Of a stretch of 64,000 nucleotides of DNA, positions 1 to 8,670 are shown in pieces. Positions within the stretch are counted from its first letter, which is position 1; every line of letters begins with the position of its first letter. The position numbers and the translations under genes are program-made. The DNA is taken from assembly GCA_964543475.1 (NCBI GenBank), contig CAZIYJ010000014.1, positions 1-64,000 on the forward strand, read 5' to 3'. The stretch is from JAYSYM01 sp964543475 (GTDB taxonomy: Bacteria; Bdellovibrionota; Bdellovibrionia; Bdellovibrionales; JAMPXM01). Under the pieces are notes generated by a model. That model was not told where the DNA came from and did not search any database. It saw nothing but the letters and a program-made list of their open reading frames with translations.

Positions 1-217
1 TATATCCTGCTTGGGGCCAGTCATTTTATTTCACGAAAAGCTAAGCCCTTGGTCCAACAGTTCTGTGCGCTCACCAAAAAGGTCGATAGATCAAAGCCAG
101 GCGCATTTGAGTTAATTCAATGCGACTTCTTTAATTTGTTTTACGACTTAATCAAATACTCGACCAATAAAACAAATTCCGTTTAAACTCTATTGCGTAA
201 AATTCCGAAAAGATGGC
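1..217. other. Leading non-coding stretch, no gene seen
   Basis: No convincing coding region is seen before the desaturase start. The final 100 bases are AT-rich and presumably carry the desaturase promoter, but no clear -35/-10 pair can be picked out. A gene ending upstream of the window cannot be excluded. Confidence 0.5.
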
Positions 218-1189
218 ATGAACAAAGCGAAGTACCTCGCAATTCGAAAAAGCCATGATCTTTCTATCAAATCTTCGGCACTCATTGCGCACTACCTTCG
301 CGAGGCTATCTTCGTTGCGGCAATTTACTTTGTATGGAACCAAGGCTCGCTCGCAAAGTTTGCGACCATTCCGCTAGTTGCTGCAGTCCTGTTTCGCAAC
401 TTTTCCTTAATGCACGATGCAGTTCACAAGGCAGCTTTTAAAAACAAGTGGACCAACGATTTGGCTGGTTTCATCAGCGGTGGAATTTGTTTGCTACCAT
501 TTGAACAGTGGCGAAGAAGTCATCTTGAGCATCACACCTGGAGCGGAAATTTAGATAAAGATCCCGTTACAGCCTTCATCTCGATTTTTCCGAAGCTCCC
601 TCCTCGAGTAAAGAGTGTTTTAAACTTTTTTTGGATGAGTTGGTTTCCGTTGTTAGCGATGGTTCAGTACACAGTTTTTTGGGCCCTTGCTGCCAAGATT
701 ACACTTCAAAATCGTCTTTCTCCGAGGCTTGCAATTAGCCTCGCTGCGCCGATTTGCACTTGGGGTTTAGCCTTTGCGTTGACTCCGATGCCATTTTTTC
801 TAGGGGCACTCGTACCAGGCGCAATTCTCTATTTTGTTGCAGTTGAAGTGGTAAATTTTCCGCATCATCTACAGCTTCCCCAGTATTACGGCGAAACTCG
901 ATTCGCATTTTGGGAGCAGTATAAAATATCTCGCAGCTGTATTTATCCTCGGTGGTTTGCAAGTTGGATCGTCCTTAACTTCAACTATCATACCGAGCAT
1001 CACCTTTATCCTGATGTGCCTTGGTACCATCTTCCTAAGCTTCAAAAGCCGCTACGAGAGGCTCTGGGAGCCGAATACAACTCTGACCCCCACTTTACTT
1101 GGATCCTTGATAACAAGCCTAGGCCGCTGGAGGCAGTGATTCACTACTCCCCAGCTCAACCACAAGAGGACATTCGAAAGGCTTCTTAA
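218..1189 (+). CDS. Membrane fatty acid desaturase
   Basis: This 323-residue protein carries the three histidine clusters of the membrane di-iron fatty-acid desaturase family (PF00487): HDAVH at residues 66-70, HLEHH at 102-106 and HTEHH at 258-262. An additional PHH lies near 215. Hydrophobic stretches at about 30-60, 135-160 and 175-210 fit the family's multi-pass topology. Family members introduce double bonds into acyl chains of lipids or carotenoids using O2 and an electron donor; the substrate cannot be read from the sequence. It stands alone, and the next gene begins about 70 bp later. The ATG has only a weak purine-rich leader. A carotenoid ketolase or hydroxylase of the same superfamily is the main alternative. 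Confidence 0.88.
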   Translation: MNKAKYLAIRKSHDLSIKSSALIAHYLREAIFVAAIYFVWNQGSLAKFATIPLVAAVLFRNFSLMHDAVHKAAFKNKWTNDLAGFISGGICLLPFEQWRRSHLEHHTWSGNLDKDPVTAFISIFPKLPPRVKSVLNFFWMSWFPLLAMVQYTVFWALAAKITLQNRLSPRLAISLAAPICTWGLAFALTPMPFFLGALVPGAILYFVAVEVVNFPHHLQLPQYYGETRFAFWEQYKISRSCIYPRWFASWIVLNFNYHTEHHLYPDVPWYHLPKLQKPLREALGAEYNSDPHFTWILDNKPRPLEAVIHYSPAQPQEDIRKAS

Positions 1190-1258
1190 ATATATCTTAT
1201 TTAAGTAGTTGGCAGCCGGCTTGCACTGAAGTACATCACCCATTAATTGAGGTGTTTG

Positions 1259-1969
1259 ATGTACGCAGAGAAGCTTCATTTCGAAAATAAAGTAGTTTTA
1301 GAGACTAACCTCGCGAAACTAAAGCAGGAACTCACGAAACTTAAGTCTCCGGCAGCTGACCCGGCGACGGCCTCAATCGAGATGTTCGCCAACCTTCCGC
1401 TCGCAATGCAGACTCAAATCATGTCGAACATTTCGACATACATTCAAATTCTGTCAGAAAACCTAGAACCCGAGATCGACCGCTCTCCAGGCACTCGTGA
1501 AGTAGCGCGCCTAAAGTGGGCCTTGAGTCAGTTTGGCCTTAAAGCCAAGAACAATGATGTTTTCGATATCGTCGCAACTGACGATGTCATTGAGCTTTAT
1601 AATCTTCAGGGAATTCAACTCTATCGCAACATGCGTTTCTTTAAAGTCTGCAGCTATAATCTCTTAGATCTATCCGTTAATTCTTGGGAAACTCTTTACG
1701 ACAAACCGACGCACGTTCTAGAAGCTACGCAAAAGATAATCCAGAGAATGTTCTCTTCAGGTGATCGGCCAATTTCATATGACATACCCACTTACCTTCA
1801 AAAAGAAAAATATCAGTTCGTTAAGTCATTAAAGACTTTGCAGGTCACCCCAAAATATATCGTGCCGCTCTTTGATTATTCGTCGGGAGAGCCTGCGGGC
1901 GCATTCTCGACCTATAGCGCAGAAGTGATTGCTGAAGGCGAGCAAAGCACTCGCTTCAACACGATTTAA
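1259..1969 (+). CDS. Hypothetical cytoplasmic protein
   Basis: I do not recognise this 236-residue protein. The ATG is preferred over an upstream in-frame TTG at 1247, because GAGG at 1249-1252 sits 6 nt before the ATG and overlaps the TTG region. There is no signal peptide and no obvious membrane span. The first 50 residues are helical and charged. A central part (about 95-150) with alternating hydrophobic strands could be a PAS/GAF-like sensor fold, but this is only an impression. It converges on the acetyltransferase-like gene, with 19 bp between the stops. Confidence 0.7.
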   Translation: MYAEKLHFENKVVLETNLAKLKQELTKLKSPAADPATASIEMFANLPLAMQTQIMSNISTYIQILSENLEPEIDRSPGTREVARLKWALSQFGLKAKNNDVFDIVATDDVIELYNLQGIQLYRNMRFFKVCSYNLLDLSVNSWETLYDKPTHVLEATQKIIQRMFSSGDRPISYDIPTYLQKEKYQFVKSLKTLQVTPKYIVPLFDYSSGEPAGAFSTYSAEVIAEGEQSTRFNTI

Positions 1970-1988
1970 GTTAGAAATTATCTGGTCA

Positions 1989-2741
1989 TTAACTGACGAT
2001 CTTCAGTTTTCGTTTTGGTTCAACGACCGACGTATGAAGCTGCAAAGGTTCATTCAAGATGACCTCGCGATTTTCCCACAACTCAAAAGCAACTGAGGGA
2101 TATTTTTTCGCCGCAGCCACTAAATCAGCTGGCTCTAATGTAATCAAATCGACGTCTACACCATGATATTTGGCGTTTTGTTGGTAGGTTTTAAAGCCAA
2201 CATATTCTGACATTTTATTAACTGACCGATTGTTACGAGTGACACCAAACGCAATATCCATCTTACAGTTTTGTAAGAACTGATTGATCAATTCACAAAG
2301 TCGATCGCTGACATTAAATTCTTTTACGTGTTCGACTGAGATTGAGCGCCGGTAGTCCGGATGGATCGTCAACCAACTTAAGACAATTCCTTGTCCATGT
2401 TCTTCACCGAATTCTTTTAGAGCTTCGTTTGGCCAAGGCTTAAACCAAGAATCTTCTCGGTCTGATTCTCTCGACAAACTTGCTCGACGAAAACAACAAA
2501 GCGCGATGCACTTAGCGCCGTGGTAAAGCGCGACAACATAGTCCTGTCGAGTGAAGTGGTCTGAGTAGAGCGAATCACTGCCATCAAGCTCTTGGAGAGT
2601 CTGCTTCCAAACAAGTTTCCAGGTTGCGTACGCCTCGTTATAAGAATGACGGTTTTCTGGAAGAGAAGTTCCGCTTCCAGGAAAAACCACTACCTTAAGA
2701 GACTGTAAATTGATGACATTACTAATTGGCGATGAACTCAT
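1989..2741 (-). CDS. Putative GNAT-type acyltransferase
   Basis: The 250-residue cytoplasmic protein reads like a GNAT fold. It has an N-terminal substrate-side helix region, a core strand ending in a LTIHPDYRR-like segment (about residues 120-130), which is a typical beta4/acyl-CoA-binding region, then a helix. A C-terminal segment with an N-x-x-S-x-x-x-x-x-x-x-x-GFK pattern (about 168-182) matches the end of GNAT domains. The pyrophosphate-binding Q/RxxGxG/A loop is not clear, so CoA binding is uncertain. An N-acyl amino-acid or autoinducer synthase-like relative is another possibility. It is transcribed away from the thioredoxin/TPR gene with a 136-bp spacer. Confidence 0.55.
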   Translation of the reverse strand: MSSSPISNVINLQSLKVVVFPGSGTSLPENRHSYNEAYATWKLVWKQTLQELDGSDSLYSDHFTRQDYVVALYHGAKCIALCCFRRASLSRESDREDSWFKPWPNEALKEFGEEHGQGIVLSWLTIHPDYRRSISVEHVKEFNVSDRLCELINQFLQNCKMDIAFGVTRNNRSVNKMSEYVGFKTYQQNAKYHGVDVDLITLEPADLVAAAKKYPSVAFELWENREVILNEPLQLHTSVVEPKRKLKIVS

Positions 2742-2877
2742 GTCTATTCAATCGGTAAAAAATCAAGTTTGTTTAGTTATACCAACAAATTTTGTTCAAG
2801 AATTTTTGTTTAACGACTGATTGGCTTGACGCAAGACTACAGTCGGAGTCGACCTTAAACTAACTAGCCGATAGTCG

Positions 2878-4494
2878 CTACTGTACCGCTAAACGATTAC
2901 GCTGCGATTCAAGGTCTTCTTTCTCAGACTTGTTGAGTGACCAGTCAATATCAGAACGGTTTAAATATGATTGAATTAGCGCTCTAGCTTCTAAACGCTG
3001 ATCAGCTCCTGCATAAGCTTTTGCGAGTTGCTGCACGACCCATATTTCGTTTTTGCCATATGAGCCAGCTAAGGCTGACTTTCCGACTTTGACTGCCTCA
3101 GAATGATTGCCGACTTCATTTAAGACCCTGAGCAGTCGTCTTTGTAACTCAGGGTTTTTCGGATCACGAGAGAGTAACTTTCTTGCTTGAACTTCGGCAG
3201 CCTTCCAGTCTTTTGCTCCAACCAGAGCCAGGAGATAGCGCATTGATGGGCCAGTTTTAGAAATCGGAATTTTGAGTGATTTAGCAATCTCAGCCGCTTT
3301 GCTGTTCGCGTTCGCTACCTCTTGCTCACCCAATTCTCCCGCTTGGGCTAACTCAACGCGATGAAATCCGACAAGAAGCTTTTCGATACCGGCAAATTCT
3401 CCTACTAAATCACCTTCAACTGCGATTTTAGTTTTTTGATCGTCAGCTAAAATTGAATCTGCGATTGCAAGGCCTTCTTGTGCCAACTTCTTTCTCTCTG
3501 CATCGCCCGACTTCAAAGTGTTAGCCAGAGCTGCTCGCCAAAGCAAAGATCGACTGCTCGAACTTTCTTTTGATAAAGCTTCACGCAAAACCATCTGATA
3601 GTTTCGGATTTCCCCTTTTAGTTTCGCTGCCTGTGCTTTGGCATCAAGGAGTTCGATTGGCGCAGGTGAAACTTTTTCGAGATATTTCGCTGCTTCAGCA
3701 AACTGACCCGCATTGTATTGTCGACGCCCAAGAATAAGCGAAGCTTCTGAATCCCCTGCCTCAGCTTTCGGTTTTAACTCTGCAAATGTAAGCGGAGTTG
3801 CCACTGCGAGATCTAAAAAAGTTTTGATGACCGAGGGTGGTTGATAATCAACGATTCGCGAAATTTCTTCTAACTCTGAGTTTAAGACGATCAGGGTCGG
3901 AATTGCAGAAACTGCGTACTCTTTTTTTGTCGGAATATTTTCGAACCGATCGACATCTAGTTTTACTTTGACCAAGTTTTTCGAAGCCGTCTTAAAATCT
4001 TTGGTTTCAAAAACTTCTTGCTCGAGACGAACGCAGCCCGGGCACCATCTCGCTGAAAAATCGACTAAGATGAGTTTGCCTTTCGCTAGCTCCTGAGCCT
4101 CTTCAAGACTAATCTCTAAAAAACCATGTGAGTTTTTCTTGGCTGGAGCCAATGATTTTTCGCTCGCGCCGCCGTTAGAGGACCCTTTGAGTAGAATTTG
4201 GCGAGGTTCACAAAAAGTATTTGCATCGTCACAAATATAAAGCGACGCCTGTGCAGCACTGTATTCACCAGCCGGGATCTTAAAAGTAATTGATTGCTTC
4301 TTTAGCTCAGAAGGCTGAACTCGCTTTTCGTCAATTTTAAGCTGATTGGGTGCTTTGTCGTTAAAATGAAATCCGGTTTGAAGGGTTGCAGAGAAGCTAC
4401 CTTTCTTCAAATCTGTCTTAAGAGCTTGAGTTACCCCTTCGTTTTGAGCCATCGCTACACCTGATAAAAATAAGCCAATCAAAGTAATATTCAT
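2878..4494 (-). CDS. Secreted thioredoxin-domain protein with TPR-like repeats
   Basis: The 538-residue protein begins with a short signal peptide ending near AMA-Q (residues 14-17). Residues about 30-105 form a beta-rich region with a Cys pair (C88, C95) that resembles the N-terminal domain of DsbD/IDA-like proteins. A thioredoxin fold spans about 128-230, with an ARWCPGC active site (C151, C154) and the cis-Pro segment SAIPT. From about 240 to the end it is alpha-helical with TPR-like pairs. It is probably a periplasmic disulfide reductase or isomerase, or a partner-binding thioredoxin. Unlike DsbD it has no eight-helix membrane domain to bring in electrons. It is divergent from the aldehyde dehydrogenase gene. 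Confidence 0.8.
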   Translation of the reverse strand: MNITLIGLFLSGVAMAQNEGVTQALKTDLKKGSFSATLQTGFHFNDKAPNQLKIDEKRVQPSELKKQSITFKIPAGEYSAAQASLYICDDANTFCEPRQILLKGSSNGGASEKSLAPAKKNSHGFLEISLEEAQELAKGKLILVDFSARWCPGCVRLEQEVFETKDFKTASKNLVKVKLDVDRFENIPTKKEYAVSAIPTLIVLNSELEEISRIVDYQPPSVIKTFLDLAVATPLTFAELKPKAEAGDSEASLILGRRQYNAGQFAEAAKYLEKVSPAPIELLDAKAQAAKLKGEIRNYQMVLREALSKESSSSRSLLWRAALANTLKSGDAERKKLAQEGLAIADSILADDQKTKIAVEGDLVGEFAGIEKLLVGFHRVELAQAGELGEQEVANANSKAAEIAKSLKIPISKTGPSMRYLLALVGAKDWKAAEVQARKLLSRDPKNPELQRRLLRVLNEVGNHSEAVKVGKSALAGSYGKNEIWVVQQLAKAYAGADQRLEARALIQSYLNRSDIDWSLNKSEKEDLESQRNRLAVQ

Positions 4495-4651
4495 CTAGCT
4501 TCTGTACCGGCATTCTGGCCTGAGAGGCAACCGCAGCTGATTAATTGGTTTAGCCTCGCTGCCTTGCGGCGATTCAGCCTAACTATTGAATTTTCAGATA
4601 CCCTCTACGCCTCGCAAATGCGACTCTAACGGGCTTAAAAGCTGAGGGTTT

Positions 4652-6127
4652 ATGCAGACTGTTTTACCTACTGAAAAAGTGATTTGCCACAATATGATTA
4701 ACGGTTCTTGGGTTACCGGAACTGAAGGTCAGCAAGACATTCGTTCTCCCTACAACCAGTCGGTCATTGGCCAAGTTTCGATTCCATCGGTTGCGCAAGT
4801 AAATAAAGCCATCGACGCTGCCTCAGAAGCTCAAAAAGAGTGGGGCCGCACTCCTGCAAAACAACGCTCGGCAGTTTTATTCAATTTTAGAAATATTTTA
4901 ATCCGCGACATCGACAAGATCGCACACTTAAAAAGTTCTGAATCGGGTAAAACTTTTGCAGAAGCTAAAGCTGGCCTGTCAAAAGGCATTGAAGTTTTAG
5001 AGTTCGCACTTTCAATTCAAAACTTAGATCTTGGCGGAAAAGTTGAGGTTTCTCGCGGAGTCACTTGTGAGTATCGTCGCGAAGCTCTTGGCGTGGTTGC
5101 GAACATTACACCGTTTAATTTTCCTGCGATGGTTCCGATGTGGACGATCCCAATTTGTTTGGCCCTCGGTAACTCTTATATTTGGAAGCCTTCGGATAAA
5201 ACTCCATTGACGGCGCTCTATATCGCAAACGCGCTTAAAGAAGCTGAATTGCCCGATGGAGTTTTCACTGTTCTTCATGGTGGAGCAGAAACAGTCAATG
5301 CAATCATTGACCACCCAGCTGTTAAAGCAATTGGCTTTGTCGGCTCAACCAAAATTGCGAAGCTAGTTTATCAGCGCGGAACACAACATGGAAAACGCGT
5401 TCTTGCTCTTGGCGGAGCAAAGAACCATATCGTGTTGTTGCCAGATGCGAACATGGAGTTAAGCGGAATCGGAATTTCTGATTCGTTCACTGGCTGCGCG
5501 GGCCAAAGATGCATGGCGGCCTCAGTAGTACTTGCCGTGGGTGATACCAAACAACATATCGAGAAAATTGTTGCTCGGGCCTCTTCGCTTGAACTCGGCA
5601 AAGACATGGGCGCCATCATTACTAAAGAGCAACGAGACTTCTTAATTGAAGCCATTACTCGTGCTGAAAAAGCTGGGGCGAAAATTTTAGTTGATGGCCG
5701 TAAAGCGAAAGCTCCAAAAGGTATGGAGCAAGGAAATTGGATCGGCCCTACCGTTCTCGACAACGTTCAGCCAGGATCCGAGGCCGCTCAAATAGAATTG
5801 TTCGGACCAATCTTAAGCATCATTCACTGCAAAGATTTATCTGAAGCTATGAAAATTGAAAATTCGAGCGAGTACGGAAATGCTTGCAGCGTGTTCACAA
5901 CCAATGGCGCTCTTGCTGATCGCGTGATGCGCGAAGCTTCAACTGGAATGGTCGGCATTAATGTTGGCGTTCCTGTTCCACGCGAGCCTTTTTCATTTGG
6001 CGGAGTAAGCGTTTCGAAGTTTGGTCACGGAGACATCACGGGACATCACAGCCTTGATTTCTGGTCGAATGTAAAAAAAGTAACAACAAAATGGGAAGTC
6101 CAAAAAGATTCCAACTGGATGTCTTAA
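4652..6127 (+). CDS. mmsA: (Methyl)malonate-semialdehyde dehydrogenase, CoA-acylating
   Basis: The 491-residue aldehyde dehydrogenase has the oxyanion Asn in PFNFP (N156), the LGGAKNH segment near 253-259 and the GCAGQRCMA active site with catalytic Cys at 287, the Cys number reported for Bacillus IolA. These match the MMSDH subfamily, which converts malonate or methylmalonate semialdehyde with NAD+ and CoA to acetyl-CoA or propionyl-CoA plus CO2. GAGGG lies 5 nt before the ATG. It is the first gene of the uracil operon, and its stop codon abuts the next start. In that context malonate semialdehyde, a likely three-carbon product of uracil breakdown, is the natural substrate. This is inferred; valine or inositol catabolism is the alternative. 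Confidence 0.88.
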   Translation: MQTVLPTEKVICHNMINGSWVTGTEGQQDIRSPYNQSVIGQVSIPSVAQVNKAIDAASEAQKEWGRTPAKQRSAVLFNFRNILIRDIDKIAHLKSSESGKTFAEAKAGLSKGIEVLEFALSIQNLDLGGKVEVSRGVTCEYRREALGVVANITPFNFPAMVPMWTIPICLALGNSYIWKPSDKTPLTALYIANALKEAELPDGVFTVLHGGAETVNAIIDHPAVKAIGFVGSTKIAKLVYQRGTQHGKRVLALGGAKNHIVLLPDANMELSGIGISDSFTGCAGQRCMAASVVLAVGDTKQHIEKIVARASSLELGKDMGAIITKEQRDFLIEAITRAEKAGAKILVDGRKAKAPKGMEQGNWIGPTVLDNVQPGSEAAQIELFGPILSIIHCKDLSEAMKIENSSEYGNACSVFTTNGALADRVMREASTGMVGINVGVPVPREPFSFGGVSVSKFGHGDITGHHSLDFWSNVKKVTTKWEVQKDSNWMS

Positions 6128-7387
6128 ATGAGAGATATTATGAAAAGATCAGATCACGTAATTCTTGCTTCACATAACAACTTAAAGTTCAAAGAGACGC
6201 TGCCAATCAATTGGGGTGCGAAAGATCCGATGGCCCGCGGACCGGTCGTTGCTTCCAACACCAACCCGAAAGCGCGAAATGCAATTGGCACTCACAGCGG
6301 TAGCTACACTGTTTACCGCGCACTTTCGATTGCGAGTGGCAAGTTTCCTTCGCAACATCGACCTGATTTAAACAACACTCAAAGCCCTGTTAAAATTGGA
6401 CCTTACAAGCAGTGGAGTGATCCATTGAAGATGGTGTCAATCGATCCATGGGGACTTGATCCGCAAGTACACTTCAAAGATTGGTTCGATAAAGGCTACG
6501 ACATTCGCCCAACGATTGCGGTCACTCAGGCTCATTTGCAAATTGGCGAGATTAATGACGCTATTAAAGCTGGCCGTTTAAAAGTTGATGGCAAGATCGT
6601 AAAAGAAAATGGCGACGTGCGCGTAACGAAGGTCGCACTTGATCCGGTTTGGTATCTTCCGGGAATTGCAGCGCGATTAGAAGTTGCAGAAGGCGAACTC
6701 AGAAGAATTTTGTTCCAAGAAACTGGTGGCATGTACCCAGAGTTCATCACAAGGCCTGATCTCAAAACATGGCTCCCGCCTATCGGAAGTTCGACAGCGT
6801 ACATTTTTGGAGACGCGCAGAATCTTGCTGATACGAAAATCGAACTCACTTGTCGCGTGCATGATGAGTGTAACGGCTCAGACGTTTTCGGTTCAGACAT
6901 TTGCACATGCCGCCCCTATTTGATGTACGGAATTGAAGATGCGGCACGCACCGCTCAGCGCGGCGGAGTGGGAATCATTATTTATTACCGCAAAGAAGGT
7001 CGCGCCCTTGGCGAAGTGACTAAGTTTTTGGTTTACAATGCTCGCAAAAGACAAGAAGGCGGCGATACTGCTGCAACCTACTTCCATCGCACTGAATGTG
7101 TTGCCGGAACTGAAGACGCTCGCTTCCAAGAATTTATGCCAGATCCGCTTCACTTCTTTGGGATTACAAAAATTCACAATCTGCACTCAATGAGCAACAT
7201 GAAATACGATGCGATCGTAAAAAGTGGCATTGAAGTAGTTAATCGAATCTCGATTCCAGATAATTTGATCCCGCAAGATGCAAAAGTCGAGATGGAAGCT
7301 AAGAAAGCCGCAGGTTACTTCTCAGTTGAACCTAAAAAATCGACCGACGAACTTAAAAAAGTTCAGGGCAGAAAGATTGACGAGTAA
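6128..7387 (+). CDS. URC1-type GTP cyclohydrolase II homologue (uracil catabolism)
   Basis: The C-terminal half (about 230-395) is a GTP cyclohydrolase II/RibA fold. The zinc cysteines are kept (C248, C259 and C261, within HDEC...ICTC), and RKEGRALGE replaces the RibA RxEGRGIGL motif. The first 230 residues are an extra domain absent from RibA. A long N-terminal domain plus RibA-like domain beside a DUF1688 gene and UPRT identifies the URC1 family, required for uracil degradation in Lachancea kluyveri. The reaction probably opens the pyrimidine ring of a uracil nucleotide; this is known pathway context, not visible here. The ATG abuts the mmsA stop; a second in-frame ATG at 6140, 5 nt after AGAG, is an alternative start. 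Confidence 0.85.
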   Translation: MRDIMKRSDHVILASHNNLKFKETLPINWGAKDPMARGPVVASNTNPKARNAIGTHSGSYTVYRALSIASGKFPSQHRPDLNNTQSPVKIGPYKQWSDPLKMVSIDPWGLDPQVHFKDWFDKGYDIRPTIAVTQAHLQIGEINDAIKAGRLKVDGKIVKENGDVRVTKVALDPVWYLPGIAARLEVAEGELRRILFQETGGMYPEFITRPDLKTWLPPIGSSTAYIFGDAQNLADTKIELTCRVHDECNGSDVFGSDICTCRPYLMYGIEDAARTAQRGGVGIIIYYRKEGRALGEVTKFLVYNARKRQEGGDTAATYFHRTECVAGTEDARFQEFMPDPLHFFGITKIHNLHSMSNMKYDAIVKSGIEVVNRISIPDNLIPQDAKVEMEAKKAAGYFSVEPKKSTDELKKVQGRKIDE

Positions 7388-7390
7388 ATC

Positions 7391-8629
7391 GTGGCAAACA
7401 ACATTCAGCTCAACCAAACTCAAGTCGACTATTTACTTTCGCCCGCTGCAATTCGAGAGCGCGCAAAACAGATTTTTGAACTCACTCAAAATGGCGAAAC
7501 GCATTTTACTTATCAAGCAGAAATGCTAACTCCGACAATTGAGTACGTTCTGCAGACGATTCGAAAAAATTACCCAGATTTGATCATTCCGTTTCATTCT
7601 CGATGGGGACATTTTAGAGTCGGCGGCATCGATCGTGTGAAGAATTTTGATTCTGCTCTCGCGAGCGTTTCTCCGATTGAAAAAGCGCGAACGAAACTTG
7701 ATCTTGTGATCACATCAGTTTTGTTAGATGCAGGAGCAGGTGCTGAATGGTCTTATGCTGAAACGTCTTCTTCGAAGTCATTTGCAAGATCAGAAGGCCT
7801 GGGAGTCGCAAGCTTTCATATGTTCTGCTCGGGCGTGATGAGTTCAGATAAAAAGTCAGCACGTGCTGACGCTAGCGGCTTGCGCGCAGTGAGTTCTGAA
7901 GATTTAAAAACTCACTTTCAAGTAACAGCGAAAAATCCGCTCATTGGCGTTGAAGGCCGCGTTCAGCTTTTAAATAATCTAGCTCGTGCGCTCGAAAACA
8001 GGGCGATTTTCAAAGACGGAAGACCAGGCAACATCGTTGATTACTTATCAGAAAAATTTGGGCAGACAATTCCGGCGACCGGAATTTTGCGCGCGGTTCT
8101 CGACGGCCTCGGAACAATTTGGCCCGGACGAATCACTGCTGTGACTTCAAGTAGCTCTGTAAATTTAGGTGATGTGTGGTCTCACTCGAAACTTGGCAAG
8201 CCAGGCACCTTCGATTCGCTCGTTCCAATTCATAAACTTTCTCAGTGGCTTACTTACTCTCTTATCGAGCCGATTCAAGACGCTGGCTTTACTGTTACGG
8301 GAGTAGAAGATCTCACAGGCCTAGCAGAATATCGAAACGGTGGCTTGCTCATTGATACTGAGTTACTGAAATTAAAGAACCCCGCAGATCTCAAAACTCC
8401 GTGGACTCCTGACTCTGAGCTTATTGTCGAATGGCGAGCGCTCACAATTCATTTGCTTGATATAATCGGCGCTCGAGTGCAGCAAGCCATTGACCGCACT
8501 CCACAAGATTTTCCGTTGGCAAAAGTACTTGAAGGCGGAACTTGGTGGGCGGGTCGTTTTATTGCGCAGGAGAAACGCGCTGGCGGCACCCCTCCCCTCA
8601 ACATTAAATCTGACGGAACAGTTTTCTAA
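7391..8629 (+). CDS. URC4-like DUF1688 family protein
   Basis: The 412-residue soluble protein is recognised as the DUF1688/URC4 family by its overall sequence and its position between the URC1-like gene and UPRT. Conserved-looking segments include HSRWGHFRVGG (about 72-82), DAGAGAEWSY (113-122) and EGLGVASFHMF. The URC4 activity is undefined, but it is needed for uracil utilisation in yeast. It has a GTG start 3 nt after the previous stop with GACGAG just upstream, so it is probably translationally coupled. No signal peptide or membrane segment is present. Confidence 0.83.
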   Translation: MANNIQLNQTQVDYLLSPAAIRERAKQIFELTQNGETHFTYQAEMLTPTIEYVLQTIRKNYPDLIIPFHSRWGHFRVGGIDRVKNFDSALASVSPIEKARTKLDLVITSVLLDAGAGAEWSYAETSSSKSFARSEGLGVASFHMFCSGVMSSDKKSARADASGLRAVSSEDLKTHFQVTAKNPLIGVEGRVQLLNNLARALENRAIFKDGRPGNIVDYLSEKFGQTIPATGILRAVLDGLGTIWPGRITAVTSSSSVNLGDVWSHSKLGKPGTFDSLVPIHKLSQWLTYSLIEPIQDAGFTVTGVEDLTGLAEYRNGGLLIDTELLKLKNPADLKTPWTPDSELIVEWRALTIHLLDIIGARVQQAIDRTPQDFPLAKVLEGGTWWAGRFIAQEKRAGGTPPLNIKSDGTVF

Positions 8630-8670
8630 AGGCCATAGAAGGACCAAAAAAGGCCAAAAAAGGAACAGCT

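Noticed and set aside
5371..5763. Minus-strand 130-codon frame opposite mmsA
   Set aside because: The plus strand encodes a full-length dehydrogenase with its catalytic Cys. The antisense frame has no ribosome site and no recognisable motif.
8629..8668. A/G-rich repeated motif (AAAAAAGGCC, AAAAAAGGAAC) before upp
   Set aside because: Simple low-complexity leader containing several ribosome-site-like pieces; no stem or longer repeat is formed.
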